A stretch of DNA of 64,000 nt, taken from the NCBI RefSeq assembly GCF_004354015.1, contig NZ_SMRU01000005.1, positions 62,001-126,000 of the forward strand, in the 5' to 3' direction. Of the stretch, positions 21,488 through 32,893 are shown one piece after another. The translations under genes and the position numbers were made by a program. Positions within the stretch are counted from its first letter, which is position 1; every line of letters begins with the position of its first letter. Under the pieces are notes generated by a model. That model ran no database searches and was not told where the DNA came from. It saw nothing but the letters and a program-made list of their open reading frames with translations. This DNA comes from Arthrobacter terricola (GTDB taxonomy: Bacteria > Actinomycetota > Actinomycetes > Actinomycetales > Micrococcaceae).

Positions 21488-22966
21488 CTAGCGCCTCCGC
21501 ACGCGCCGACGCTCGTTGCTCGCCAAGCCCTTGGTCAGCGGCCGGGCGAGGTTGTCGCCAAGCACGATTCCCGCCGCGACGCCCAGCACGATCGCTCCGG
21601 CGTTGAGCATGCCGCCTGAACCCAAAAGGATGTCAGCTTCCTGGACCGTCAATATATACATGGAGCGGAATATCTTTAGTCCGGGGAGCAGGATGAGGCC
21701 TGCGGGCACGGCGACCACTAGCTGCGGGGCGCCGAGCTTGAGGGCCACAATCCGGCCCAACAAGCCGATCACGACGGCGGAAATCGCCGGTGACAGCCGG
21801 TCGCCCAAGCCCAAAGCGCCCGCCCCCCACAAGGCGAAGTAGCCCACAATGCCGACTGCCGCCGTCGGGAGCAAAAGCTTTAGCTCGGTCTGTTCCGTGA
21901 TCCCGATGGCAATCACGGCGATGGCGATCAGAATCGCCTGGCCCCACAACGGATACGCCTCGGGGAATGTTTGCGTGACGTCGATCTTGGCGCTGCCGAC
22001 CAGGTCGCCGACCACCACGGCCACGGCGATCCCGGCAACAATGGCACCAAACGTCAGGATGGTAGACAGGAACCTTCCGGCCGCCGTCACGGGGAAGCCG
22101 TTGATGGCGTCTTGAACCGACGAGACCAACCGTCCAGTCGGCAGCAACAACAGGATCCCACCGGCCACCACGATGGACGGTGGAATTTCCGCTCCCGCCC
22201 AGCGAAGCATCAACGCAATGAACGTCACCAGGAACGAACAAGCAGCCGTGACAAAGAAGTCAGGGGTACGCCATTTGCCCAATTGCCGGGCAACGAGGTT
22301 CACGAGCAAGTTGGACGCAAAGGCCAATGCCGAAGCTCCGAGTCCGCCGCCCAACACACCGACGAAGACCGCGGCGAACACACCGAACGCAATGGTCACC
22401 ATCCACCGCGGGAAGGGTTTGCTCTTCCGGATGATGTCGTCCAGGCGGCTCACGGCTTCGGCGCGGCCCACTCCCCCGGCCACGATGTCGGTGACAAGCT
22501 GGTGAACCTGCGCCAGGCCGGCGTAGTTGTTTGTCCAGGACCGCACCACGCGGAGCAAGGTAATGGGAGTCTGGTCCTTGGGCGCGTAGTTGATCGCCAC
22601 CGACTGGTTGGTGATGTCCACTTCGATGTACTTCAGGCCAAGCGCGGCCGTGACGGCGATAATGCTGGTTTCGACTTCCAAGGCGCCTGCGCCGTAACGG
22701 AACATCGTCTCGGCCATGTGGAGCGCGAAATCGATCGTCTTGCGGGCCGACGCATCCACGCCGCTCACCTGGATGGTGGGGTTGGCGTAGGGGCTGCCGG
22801 CCAAGCGATCCACGATGCTCAACGGCGCGGTGGGAGGGTTCTCGCCCTGGACGAGCCGGCGGAGCATGCGCCTTGCGTTGGCGTTCTGGCGCACCTGCGA
22901 GGGCTTGAGGGGCTGCGTCTTGGGCAATCCGTCCGTGATGGGCCTGTGGTCCGGGCGGTCAGTCAC
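21488..22966 (-). CDS. thrE: Threonine/serine exporter, ThrE family
   Basis: A 492-residue membrane protein. The N-terminal hydrophilic domain (about 1-175, ThrE_1: IDFALHMAETMFRYGAGALE) has the amidase-like conserved region proposed to face the cytoplasm, and the C-terminal half carries about ten membrane helices (ThrE_1 plus ThrE_2). The Corynebacterium homologue exports L-threonine and L-serine. The C-terminus ends with a short basic tail (SNERRRVRRR). Its start is ten bases after the stop of the FemX-type gene, so they are one transcript. Serine or threonine export fits the serine catabolic genes nearby but is not proven. Confidence 0.92.
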   Translation of the reverse strand: MTDRPDHRPITDGLPKTQPLKPSQVRQNANARRMLRRLVQGENPPTAPLSIVDRLAGSPYANPTIQVSGVDASARKTIDFALHMAETMFRYGAGALEVETSIIAVTAALGLKYIEVDITNQSVAINYAPKDQTPITLLRVVRSWTNNYAGLAQVHQLVTDIVAGGVGRAEAVSRLDDIIRKSKPFPRWMVTIAFGVFAAVFVGVLGGGLGASALAFASNLLVNLVARQLGKWRTPDFFVTAACSFLVTFIALMLRWAGAEIPPSIVVAGGILLLLPTGRLVSSVQDAINGFPVTAAGRFLSTILTFGAIVAGIAVAVVVGDLVGSAKIDVTQTFPEAYPLWGQAILIAIAVIAIGITEQTELKLLLPTAAVGIVGYFALWGAGALGLGDRLSPAISAVVIGLLGRIVALKLGAPQLVVAVPAGLILLPGLKIFRSMYILTVQEADILLGSGGMLNAGAIVLGVAAGIVLGDNLARPLTKGLASNERRRVRRR

Positions 22967-22976
22967 GGGTGTACTC

Positions 22977-24065
22977 CTAGTAGAACTGTTTGCCCGTGCG
23001 GCGCGTGTAAAGCTGCCGGGCGATGCGCTCCCCCGCGACGGTCCACAGTTTGTATTTCAGCGGGCTGATGATTTGGTCGTAGCAGCCTACGAAGTCGGTG
23101 ACGGTCTTGCTGAAGCTCGTCTTGAACAGGCCCAACCCGTGGAAGGGGTGGGATGTGTCTTTGAGCCGGTCAGCCGGAGGGGTGCCGCAGAAGTCGTACT
23201 CGGTGCAGCCCAGCTCCTTCACCTCGTTGATGGCTGTCCACTGGACCAAGTGCGAATCCCCGTATTGCCCGCGTTTTTGCAACGAGCCGCCGTCCTTGTA
23301 CGTGCCCTTCCGGCCGTAGTTGATCACGAACGCGCCCACGCTGGGAACACCGTTTTCAAAGACAAACAGGAGCCTGCCCTGGCCGCGGTCCATGAAATTG
23401 GTCCAAAACCGGCGGTAGTAATCGAATTCGCGCACCCGCACCTGGGACTTCGCCTCAACGGTGTTGGTCATGAGCGCATACATTGAACGGAAGTTCTCTT
23501 CTGTCGGCTCCATCGGGTGGACCTCGACTCCTTCGCGGATGGCGCGCCGAACGGCATTGCGGCCACGCGAATGGAGGTTTCGCAGCAGTTGGTTTTCCTC
23601 GGGAGAAATATCCAGCAGCGCGGTGGAGTCGTTGGGTTGCAGGTTGGGTGTCTTGACCACGCCGGTGGCTTCGATGGTGGCCTTGGCGTCGTCTTCCAAG
23701 ATGATGTCCGGTTCGATCTTGATGGCGAACACACCCAGCTTGGCGCGCTTCACGAATTCCTGGTTGGCCTTGATGATCCCGGGAATGTCCTCGACCCCGG
23801 CGACGTCCGGTCCTTTGATGAGGTACCAGAGCTTGCCCAGCAGCGGGAAGGATTTCTCCAAGACCAGGTTGAAGCTGCTGTAGTCCGCCGTCTCATAGAC
23901 CAGGTGCAAGGGCTTCCAGCCGAAATGCTGCTTGACCTCCGCGAAGGCCTCGGATTGGAGGAGGTTTCCGCCGTTGGGGTTGGCCGTGACGTGTTTGTCC
24001 CAGTGTTCGATTTCCTCGGAGGTGGCAAAGCGCGCGGTGAATTCTCGCAAGGGGGCCGTGTCCAA
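22977..24065 (-). CDS. FemX/FemAB-type aminoacyl transferase
   Basis: A 362-residue protein of the Fem family (lipid II:glycine glycyltransferase type), whose members add interpeptide-bridge amino acids to peptidoglycan precursors using aminoacyl-tRNA. It consists of two GNAT-like subdomains. Motifs include NGGNLLQSEAFAEVKQHFGW, LWYLIKGPDVAGVEDIPG and FVINYGRKGTYKDGGS. A helical arm is not obvious. Micrococcaceae often have Ala/Ser/Thr bridges, so such an enzyme is expected; which amino acid is added is unknown. It is the first gene of the pair with thrE, which may reflect shared use or control of threonine/serine (inference). Confidence 0.88.
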   Translation of the reverse strand: MDTAPLREFTARFATSEEIEHWDKHVTANPNGGNLLQSEAFAEVKQHFGWKPLHLVYETADYSSFNLVLEKSFPLLGKLWYLIKGPDVAGVEDIPGIIKANQEFVKRAKLGVFAIKIEPDIILEDDAKATIEATGVVKTPNLQPNDSTALLDISPEENQLLRNLHSRGRNAVRRAIREGVEVHPMEPTEENFRSMYALMTNTVEAKSQVRVREFDYYRRFWTNFMDRGQGRLLFVFENGVPSVGAFVINYGRKGTYKDGGSLQKRGQYGDSHLVQWTAINEVKELGCTEYDFCGTPPADRLKDTSHPFHGLGLFKTSFSKTVTDFVGCYDQIISPLKYKLWTVAGERIARQLYTRRTGKQFY

Positions 24066-24229
24066 TCAGTTGCGTACGTGAGGCAGCAGGCACCGCTGGG
24101 CGGCGCAGGCGTTCACCCTCAAGTCTATCGGCCCCCGGAGCCGCCAAAGCCCGGCGCGGGCAATAGCAGCCACGGCTTCACAGCCTAGGCAAAGATTCCC
24201 CAAAGTCCCCAGCCAGCACGCCAGTGCAC

Positions 24230-24244
24230 AGTGGTAATACCACT
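24230..24244. promoter_or_regulatory. GntR/FadR-type operator-like palindrome
   Basis: AGTGGTAATACCACT is a perfect 6+6 inverted repeat with a 3-base centre, and its core TGGTAATACCA matches the TGGT-N3-ACCA pattern of FadR-subfamily GntR regulators. It lies 20 bases before the short gene at 24265. No GntR gene is in this window. Confidence 0.55.
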
Positions 24245-24264
24245 AACCGAACCTGGAGGATCCG

Positions 24265-24432
24265 ATGATCGCCTACCGCCCCATTCCGCCGCTCACTGCC
24301 GGTCGCGGCAACAGCGTTTGGTCAGCGATCGCGGCCATGGCGTCCGCGGCCTTGCTCGGCCCGGCGTGGCCGCCCGCTCCCGCTCACGCGCCGGCACGCC
24401 ATAGGGTTGCCGTCAGCACTCGACGACGTTGA
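24265..24432 (+). CDS. Possible 55-residue secreted or membrane peptide
   Basis: An ATG preceded by GGAGG at five bases opens a 55-codon frame. Residues 18-35 ([18 protein letters not shown]) are hydrophobic and Ala-rich, like a signal segment, and the tail is Pro/Ala/Arg-rich ([15 protein letters not shown]). The end overlaps the sdaA stop by 20 bases on the opposite strand. It may be a real small gene controlled by the palindrome at 24230, or the start of a gene whose rest was lost. No function can be assigned. Confidence 0.4.
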   Translation: MIAYRPIPPLTAGRGNSVWSAIAAMASAALLGPAWPPAPAHAPARHRVAVSTRRR

Positions 24433-25828
24433 CGGCGAGGCCTCCCATAGCGGTTTCCTTGTATTTGTCGGACATGTCCTTGCCGGTTTCGCGCATGGTC
24501 ACGATGACTTCGTCGAGGGAGACGCGGTGGGTTCCATCGCCCCACAACGCCATTTTGGCGGCGTTGATGGCCTTCGCCGCGGCGATCGCGTTGCGTTCGA
24601 TGCAGGGAATCTGCACGAGGCCGCCGATCGGATCGCACGTCAGGCCGAGGTTGTGTTCCATCGCGATTTCGGCAGCGTTTTCCACCTGGGCAGGAGAGCC
24701 GCCCATGACTTCCGCCAGACCCGCGGCCGCCATCGAGGACGCAGAGCCCACCTCGCCCTGGCAGCCGACCTCAGCGCCGGAAATGGACGCTTGCTCCTTG
24801 TAGAGGACCCCGATCGCACCCGCTGCGAGGAGGAACTTCACCACCACGTCGTCGCGGTCTTGTTGCGAGGCGTTGTCCATCCCGGGAGCGTAGTGCAAGG
24901 CGTAATAGAGCACGGCCGGAATGATTCCGGCGGCCCCGTTCGTGGGTGCGGTGACAACCCGCCCCCCGGAGGCGTTTTCCTCGTTGACGGCCAGCGCGAT
25001 GAGGTTCACCCATTCCTGCCAGTACTTCGGGTCCCGGTCCTTGTCTTCCTTCAGGAGCCGCTCGTGCCAGTCGGGGGCCCGACGGCGGACCTTCAGTCCG
25101 CCGGGCAGCACGCCTTCGCGCTTGAGGCTGACCTCGACGCAACCTTCCATGACAGACCAGATGTGCAGGAGCCCTTCGCGGATTTCCTCATCGCTCCTCG
25201 AAGCACGCTCGTTGATCAGCATGATGTCCGAAATGCTGAGCCCCTTCGAAGCGCAACGCCCCAGCATTTCAGCAGCGGTGCGGAACGGCAGGGGAAGTTC
25301 TTTCTTCGACTCCTCCAGTTCCTTCCGGGCGCTTTCCTCCTCGCCCTCACGAACAATGAAGCCGCCACCCACGGAGAAGAAGGTTGCTTCGTGCAGGACC
25401 TCGCCATCGGCGTCGGACACCGAGACCTTCATTCCGTTGGTGTGCCGGGGAAGGACAGTGAGCGGGTGCAGGACCATGTCCGATTCCCCGTACTGAAGCT
25501 GCTTGCCCGCACCGGGAACACCAGCGCTGGCCAGGTTAAGCGTGCCGGTCTCGGCGATTGCCGCGAGCCGCGCCTCCACCTCATCCGGAAGGATCAGCTC
25601 CGGGTGGTAGCCCTCGAGTCCCAGCAGGACCGCCGTCATGGTCCCGTGGCCGCGACCGGTGGCGGCAAGCGAACCGTAAAGGTCCACCCGCAGGGACGAC
25701 ACTTTGTCCAAGGCGCCCGAATCCTTGATTTCGCCGGCGAACACGGCAGCCGCCCGCATCGGCCCGACGGTATGCGAACTCGACGGACCAATCCCGATCG
25801 AGAAAAGATCGAAGACGCCAACAGCCAT
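24413..25828 (-). CDS. sdaA: L-serine ammonia-lyase, single-chain iron-sulfur type
   Basis: A 471-residue iron-sulfur L-serine dehydratase that turns serine into pyruvate and ammonia. The N-terminal domain has [19 protein letters not shown] and the C-terminal catalytic domain has [20 protein letters not shown]; cysteines at [23 protein letters not shown] and IPCIERN can ligate the 4Fe-4S cluster. It follows glyA on the same strand with 192 bases between, including a hairpin at 25899. The arrangement completes a glycine-to-serine-to-pyruvate route. It could have its own promoter in the spacer or be reached by read-through from the gcv-glyA operon. Confidence 0.95.
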   Translation of the reverse strand: MAVGVFDLFSIGIGPSSSHTVGPMRAAAVFAGEIKDSGALDKVSSLRVDLYGSLAATGRGHGTMTAVLLGLEGYHPELILPDEVEARLAAIAETGTLNLASAGVPGAGKQLQYGESDMVLHPLTVLPRHTNGMKVSVSDADGEVLHEATFFSVGGGFIVREGEEESARKELEESKKELPLPFRTAAEMLGRCASKGLSISDIMLINERASRSDEEIREGLLHIWSVMEGCVEVSLKREGVLPGGLKVRRRAPDWHERLLKEDKDRDPKYWQEWVNLIALAVNEENASGGRVVTAPTNGAAGIIPAVLYYALHYAPGMDNASQQDRDDVVVKFLLAAGAIGVLYKEQASISGAEVGCQGEVGSASSMAAAGLAEVMGGSPAQVENAAEIAMEHNLGLTCDPIGGLVQIPCIERNAIAAAKAINAAKMALWGDGTHRVSLDEVIVTMRETGKDMSDKYKETAMGGLAVNVVEC

Positions 25829-25898
25829 GGTGGTTCCTAACTAATTTAATTCGGATACGGCGGGGACCCGAGGATCCGGGCCCGGGCAAACAGTCCCG

Positions 25899-25929
25899 CC
25901 GGGATGGCCCCTTTGGGGCCAACATCCGG
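25899..25929. terminator. Hairpin between glyA and sdaA
   Basis: CCGGGATGGCCCC-TTT-GGGGCCAACATCCGG is a long, nearly perfect stem. It starts 91 bases after the glyA stop on the minus strand and lies 71 bases before sdaA. It is probably the glyA terminator or a partial attenuator; there is no clear T-run. Confidence 0.6.
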
Positions 25930-26020
25930 AAGCGTGCGTCTAAGAGAGCGTCACGTCCGCTCAGCGGGCGTCTTCGCGACCGAGCACGCGGAGGATGTCG
26001 GCCCCAACGGGCCACCAAGA

Positions 26021-27340
26021 TCAGCCCAGGTTTGCTACGCCCGGGTAGAGCGGGTGCGCGGCGGCGAGGGCCTCCACGCGGTGACGCAGACCGGAAAGGT
26101 CGGCACCGGCGTCGGCGATCAACGCTTCGGCGATGACGTCGGCGACTTCGCGGAACGCGGCTTCGCTGAAACCGCGCGTCGCCAAGGCCGGCGTGCCGAT
26201 CCGCAGGCCGGAGGTGACCATCGGCGGGCGCGGGTCGAACGGGACAGCGTTGCGGTTGACGGTGATGTCGATCGCGGCGAGTCGGTCTTCGGCCTGCTGC
26301 CCGTCAAGCTCGCAGTTGCGCAGGTCCACGAGCACCAGGTGCACGTCGGTACCGCCCGAAACAACTGAGATCCCCTTGGCCACGACGTCGTCCTGCACGA
26401 GGCGCTCCGCCAGGATCCGGGCTCCGGCGAGGACGCGCTGCTGGCGCTCCTTGAACTCTTCCGAAGCCGCGATCTTGAAGGCCACGGCCTTCCCGGCGAT
26501 CACGTGCTCGAGCGGGCCGCCCTGCTGGCCCGGGAACACGGCGGAGTTGATCTTCTTGGCGATCTCGGCGTCGTTGGACAAGATGATGCCGCCGCGCGGA
26601 CCCGCGAGGGTCTTGTGCGTCGTGGACGTGGTGACGTGCGCGTGCGGGACCGGCGACGGGTGCAGACCCGCGGCAACCAAGCCCGCGAAGTGCGCCATGT
26701 CCACCATGAGGTAGGCGCCCACAAGGTCCGCGATGCGGCGGAACTCGGCGAAATCCAGCTGGCGCGAGTACGCGGACCAGCCAGCAACGATCAGCGCGGG
26801 CTTGTGCTCCAAGGCCAATGCTTCAACCTCGGCCATGTCCACGGTGTGGCTGTCCTCGCGGACCCCGTACGGGACCACGTTGTACAGCTTGCCGGAGAAG
26901 TTGATCCTCATGCCGTGCGTCAAGTGACCGCCGTGCGCGAGGTTCAGGCCCATGATCGTGTCGCCGGGCTTGATCAGCGCGTGCATCACCGAAGCGTTCG
27001 CCTGGGCGCCCGAGTGGGGCTGGACGTTCGCGTACTCGGCGCCGAACAGGGCCTTCACACGGTCGATGGCCAGCTGCTCGATCACGTCAACGTGTTCGCA
27101 GCCGCCGTAGTACCGCTTGCCCGGGTAGCCTTCGGCGTACTTGTTGGTCAGGACGGAACCCTGCGCCTGCATGACAGCCACGGCGGTGTGGTTCTCGGAG
27201 GCGATCATTTCCAGTCCGCCGCGCTGGCGGCCGAGTTCGTCGTCGATCTTTGCCGCGATCTCCGGGTCCAGCTCGGAGAGCTGCGCGTCCAGCGACGGCG
27301 ACACGACCTGCTCGAACGCGGTTCCCGTTGCGGCGCTCAC
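26021..27340 (-). CDS. glyA: Serine hydroxymethyltransferase
   Basis: A 439-residue PLP enzyme that interconverts glycine plus 5,10-methylene-THF and serine. The PLP-lysine motif is [16 protein letters not shown]; the substrate region [20 protein letters not shown] and the C-terminal [19 protein letters not shown] are conserved. The start is GTG at 27340, which overlaps the gcvH stop (GTGA, 4 bases), so the two are translationally coupled; the frame continues further upstream inside gcvH, but that is out-of-frame read of gcvH and not part of GlyA. Its place after the cleavage system suggests that it consumes the one-carbon unit made by glycine cleavage to form serine. Confidence 0.97.
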   Translation of the reverse strand: MSAATGTAFEQVVSPSLDAQLSELDPEIAAKIDDELGRQRGGLEMIASENHTAVAVMQAQGSVLTNKYAEGYPGKRYYGGCEHVDVIEQLAIDRVKALFGAEYANVQPHSGAQANASVMHALIKPGDTIMGLNLAHGGHLTHGMRINFSGKLYNVVPYGVREDSHTVDMAEVEALALEHKPALIVAGWSAYSRQLDFAEFRRIADLVGAYLMVDMAHFAGLVAAGLHPSPVPHAHVTTSTTHKTLAGPRGGIILSNDAEIAKKINSAVFPGQQGGPLEHVIAGKAVAFKIAASEEFKERQQRVLAGARILAERLVQDDVVAKGISVVSGGTDVHLVLVDLRNCELDGQQAEDRLAAIDITVNRNAVPFDPRPPMVTSGLRIGTPALATRGFSEAAFREVADVIAEALIADAGADLSGLRHRVEALAAAHPLYPGVANLG

Positions 27341-27720
27341 AGTTCGCCACCGTTCTTGGAGGCGTATTCCTCTGCGGAGAGCAGCGGACCATCGGATTCC
27401 GCGGCGACCTTGAACAGCCAGCCGGCGCCGTAGGGATCGTTGTTGATCAGTGCGGGGTCGTCGACGACGGCGGAGTTCACTTCGGTGACTTCGCCCGTGA
27501 CCGGGGAGTACAGGTCCGAGACGGACTTGGTGGATTCGACTTCGCCACAGGTTTCCCCTGCGGTCACGGCGGCGCCTACCTCGGGCAAGTCGACGTACAC
27601 GATGTCGCCGAGGGCATCGGTGGCGATGGCCGAGATGCCGATGGACACGAGGTTTCCGTCTTCGCGGGAGACCCACTCGTGTTCGTCGGAGTACTGCAGT
27701 TCAGGTGCAACTTTTGCCAT
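27337..27720 (-). CDS. gcvH: Glycine cleavage system H protein
   Basis: A 127-residue lipoyl carrier that shuttles the aminomethyl group from GcvP to GcvT. The lipoylated lysine is K65 in [19 protein letters not shown]. The start is the ATG at 27720, with AAAGGAAAAGCGC in front; an upstream in-frame start would lie inside the hairpin region. It is third in the operon gcvP-gcvT-gcvH-glyA. Between gcvT and gcvH is a 120-base spacer with a 16-bp-arm inverted repeat, unlike the short spacers elsewhere in this operon. Confidence 0.97.
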   Translation of the reverse strand: MAKVAPELQYSDEHEWVSREDGNLVSIGISAIATDALGDIVYVDLPEVGAAVTAGETCGEVESTKSVSDLYSPVTGEVTEVNSAVVDDPALINNDPYGAGWLFKVAAESDGPLLSAEEYASKNGGEL

Positions 27721-27756
27721 GCGCTTTTCCTTTACGTTTGAAACTCTTTGGTCTGA

Positions 27757-27824
27757 TGGAGTTTGTGTACAGATCATGCCCTCTAAAAGCGTTCTTAAGG
27801 GGTGTGACCTGTACACAAACTCCA
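27757..27824. repeat. Large inverted repeat in the gcvT-gcvH spacer
   Basis: TGGAGTTTGTGTACAG at 27757-27772 and its exact complement CTGTACACAAACTCCA at 27809-27824 flank a 36-base loop. Pairing continues inward with one mismatch and G-U pairs (TCATGCCC against GGGGTGTGA), which gives a stem of about 25 bp. On the transcript the hairpin starts 17 bases after gcvT and ends 36 bases before gcvH. It is not followed by T-runs. It may be an mRNA processing or stability element, an attenuator, or a dispersed palindromic repeat. Confidence 0.85.
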
Positions 27825-27840
27825 GTGGGGTGCTGTGGTT

Positions 27841-28983
27841 TTAGCGTTTGTAGAAGGGCAGGGCGACGACCTCGAAGGGTTCGGCCTTGCCGCGCAGGTC
27901 GATGTCCAGGGCGGTGCCCAGTTCGGAGTGTTCGACGTCGACATACGCCAACGCGACCGGGTAACCGAGCGTGGGGCTCGGCTGGCCCGAGGTCACCTCG
28001 CCGACGACGACGCCGTCCTTCAGGACCGGGTAGTGGCTGCGTCCCGCGCGGCGGCCGAGGCCCTTGAGGCCAACGAGCTTACGGCCCGTGCTGGTTCCGG
28101 CGCCTTCGGCTTTGAGGGTTTCCAGGGCGGCCCGGCCCACGAAGTCGCTTTCCTTGGCGAGCGAAACCACCGGGCCCAGGCCCGCAGCGAAGGGGTTGGT
28201 CTCGCGGGAGAGCTCGTTGCCGTAGAGGGGCATGCCGGCTTCCAGGCGCAGCGAGTCGCGGCAGGCCAGGCCGGCTGGGATGAGTTCGCCGTCTTCGGCC
28301 ACGGCCGTGATGGCTTCCCACAGGGCTGCGGCGGAGTCGTTGTCCACGAAGATCTCGAAGCCGTCCTCGCCGGTGTACCCGGTGCGGGCAAGCAACAGTT
28401 CGGTGGTCTTCCCGGCCACGAGGAAGGGCACCTCGACGGCGGCGTAGTACTTCAGCCCGGTCACGAGCTCGTGCTGCGCGGCCGGGACCAGGCGGAGCAG
28501 GATCGCCTCGGCCTTGGGGCCTTGCACGGCGATCAGCGAGGTCGCCGCGGAGGCGTCCTCCACGACGACGTCGAAGCCGGCGGCACGCTCGGCCAAGGCC
28601 GCGGCGACCACCTTGGCGTTGCCCGCGTTCGGGACCACGAGGAACTTGTCGCTGCCGTCCGCCGGGGACGGGCGGCGATAGGTGATGAGGTCATCGATGA
28701 TGCCGCCGTCTTCTTGGCAGATCAGCGAGTACTTGGCCTTGCCCACGGCCATGGCGGAGATCTTGCCCACCAAGGCGTAGTCCAGGAACGCAGCGGCGTC
28801 CGGGCCGGTCACCCAGACTTCGCCCATGTGGGAGAGGTCGAACAGGCCAGCGGACTGCCGGACGGCGTGGTGTTCGGCCAGTTCCGAGGAGTACTTCAAG
28901 GGCATCTGCCAGCCACCGAAATCGGTGAAGGAAGCGCCGAGCTTTTTGTGCTCTTCATAGAGCGCGGTGTAGTTCTCAGACAT
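27841..28983 (-). CDS. gcvT: Glycine cleavage system T protein (aminomethyltransferase)
   Basis: A 380-residue enzyme that transfers the methylene group from the H protein to tetrahydrofolate and releases ammonia. The N-terminal LYEEHKKLGASFTDFGGWQM, FDLSHMGEVWVTGPDA and TGYTGEDGFEIFVDNDSA are family signatures. The start is 11 bases downstream of the gcvP stop, so the two are one transcript, and a spacer with a hairpin separates it from gcvH. Confidence 0.97.
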   Translation of the reverse strand: MSENYTALYEEHKKLGASFTDFGGWQMPLKYSSELAEHHAVRQSAGLFDLSHMGEVWVTGPDAAAFLDYALVGKISAMAVGKAKYSLICQEDGGIIDDLITYRRPSPADGSDKFLVVPNAGNAKVVAAALAERAAGFDVVVEDASAATSLIAVQGPKAEAILLRLVPAAQHELVTGLKYYAAVEVPFLVAGKTTELLLARTGYTGEDGFEIFVDNDSAAALWEAITAVAEDGELIPAGLACRDSLRLEAGMPLYGNELSRETNPFAAGLGPVVSLAKESDFVGRAALETLKAEGAGTSTGRKLVGLKGLGRRAGRSHYPVLKDGVVVGEVTSGQPSPTLGYPVALAYVDVEHSELGTALDIDLRGKAEPFEVVALPFYKR

Positions 28984-28994
28984 ATCGGGATCCT

Positions 28995-31847
<2,853 letters not shown>

Positions 31848-31889
31848 GAAGGAACTCCATTACTAAGGCGGCGCAAGGTACGCCACAGC

Positions 31890-32133
31890 TATTCGGGTTC
31901 CTCCCCGCTCTGTATTGGACCTGAGAGTTTCCGCAGGCATGATTGCCCGCTTGCACCGTCGGTGAGCACGGCACATCCTGTTCGCGGTTCCGGGAACTTC
32001 CGGGACCATGGGACGGCTTGCTGCTTTCCAGAGTTGCCTTGCCGCGGCGGTGCATTGGCCTGAGAGATTCCTGGGGAGGGTTTGCTCCTACGGCGCCTGC
32101 ATCACTTGCTTGCAGGACTCTCCCGCCGCAGGT
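31890..32133 (-). promoter_or_regulatory. Tandem glycine riboswitch
   Basis: Two glycine aptamers lie in the gcvP leader. The first (about 32133-32000) has GGCGCCGTAGGAGCAA, GGAATCTCTCAGG and ACTCTGGAAAG on the minus strand; the second (about 31995-31890) has CCGACGGTGCAAG, GAAACTCTCAGG and ACAGAG. These are the conserved cores of the type I and II gcvT aptamers. The riboswitch binds glycine cooperatively and normally turns on the cleavage operon. Boundaries are approximate. Confidence 0.93.
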
Positions 32134-32276
32134 CAAAGGCGTATTCAGTTGTGTGAGTCAGATCGCGGAAGCCGGTGACAGCTCCCACAAGGTTCAATTC
32201 TCCTATGTCCGGAGCCGCTCCGCAAATGGGGTCACCATTTGGGTAGGGCGCCAGGTTTTTCAGTTGCACACGTGTT
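32134..32276. other. Spacer between the riboswitch and the TetR gene
   Basis: No gene, repeat or hairpin stands out in these 143 bases; the promoter of the gcv operon must lie here or at its right-hand edge. Confidence 0.5.
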
Positions 32277-32834
32277 TCAGTTGCGCAGGCGTTCGACGGC
32301 GGCAAGCAGCGCTGCGACGTCGGCACTTCTCTCGTCGGCCTTGCTTTCACCGCCGGCGGCCCCACCTTCCAGCATCGCGTTGAAATACAGCCCATCGCCC
32401 ATGTACCGCACCGCACGTGCCATCTCCGGCCCCACTTCTTCGGCGAGCAGATCGAGCCATTGCTGTTGGATCCCGGCAAAGCGCCTGCGCGTTTCCTCGT
32501 GGGCGACTTCCACAAGGCGGGCGGCGGCCACGAAGACCCTATCCAAGGGAGAGTTCGCCCACAGGGAAGATTTGATGAAGAAAGCCGCGGGTCCTTCGGG
32601 CGCGGCCTTCATTTCCGCGACGTCCTTCGCGGCCAAGGTATCCATGCGCTCCAGGAGGGCCGCGATCAGCGCTTCCTTGTTGGGGAAGTGGTAAAGCAGG
32701 CCGCCTTTGGACACCCCCGCTTGCTTGGCGACGGCGTCCAGCGTTGCCCCCCGCTCCCCCACGTCGATCAACAGGGCTTCATAGGCGTCCAGGACGGCGT
32801 CCCGGGCAACAGGTTTTCGAGGCATGGTGTCCAT
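32277..32834 (-). CDS. TetR-family regulator of the DHA2 exporter
   Basis: A 185-residue repressor. The N-terminal HTH is ATLDAVAKQAGVSKGGLLYH (about 30-49) followed by FPNKEALI, and the rest is the ligand-binding domain. A start nine bases later (MPRKP) is equally possible. It diverges from an MFS exporter; the 59-base spacer holds a perfect palindrome at 32867, so it very likely represses the exporter and itself and is released by the exported drug or dye. No close functional match is claimed. Confidence 0.9.
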   Translation of the reverse strand: MDTMPRKPVARDAVLDAYEALLIDVGERGATLDAVAKQAGVSKGGLLYHFPNKEALIAALLERMDTLAAKDVAEMKAAPEGPAAFFIKSSLWANSPLDRVFVAAARLVEVAHEETRRRFAGIQQQWLDLLAEEVGPEMARAVRYMGDGLYFNAMLEGGAAGGESKADERSADVAALLAAVERLRN

Positions 32835-32866
32835 CTTTCCCTAGGTCTCGATGTCAATTGAAACTA

Positions 32867-32882
32867 TACCGTCCAGACGGTA
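32867..32882. promoter_or_regulatory. TetR operator between regulator and exporter
   Basis: TACCGTCCAGACGGTA is a perfect 7+7 inverted repeat (2-base centre), and the symmetry extends outward to CT...AG with one mismatch. The right edge overlaps TACAGT at 32881-32886, a probable -10 box eight bases before the exporter ATG, which would make it leaderless. Confidence 0.75.
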
Positions 32883-32893
32883 CAGTTATTTCC

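Noticed and set aside
21971..23068. Plus-strand gene opposite thrE
   Set aside because: Arg/His/Gly-rich antisense frame without start signal.
24407..25840. Plus-strand open frame opposite sdaA
   Set aside because: Antisense mirror; no start signal or domain.
25829..26020. Second riboswitch in the sdaA leader
   Set aside because: The glycine aptamer cores are absent; only a simple hairpin is seen.
27341..27676. N-terminal extension of GlyA
   Set aside because: It is gcvH read in another frame; the Arg-rich residues match no SHMT.
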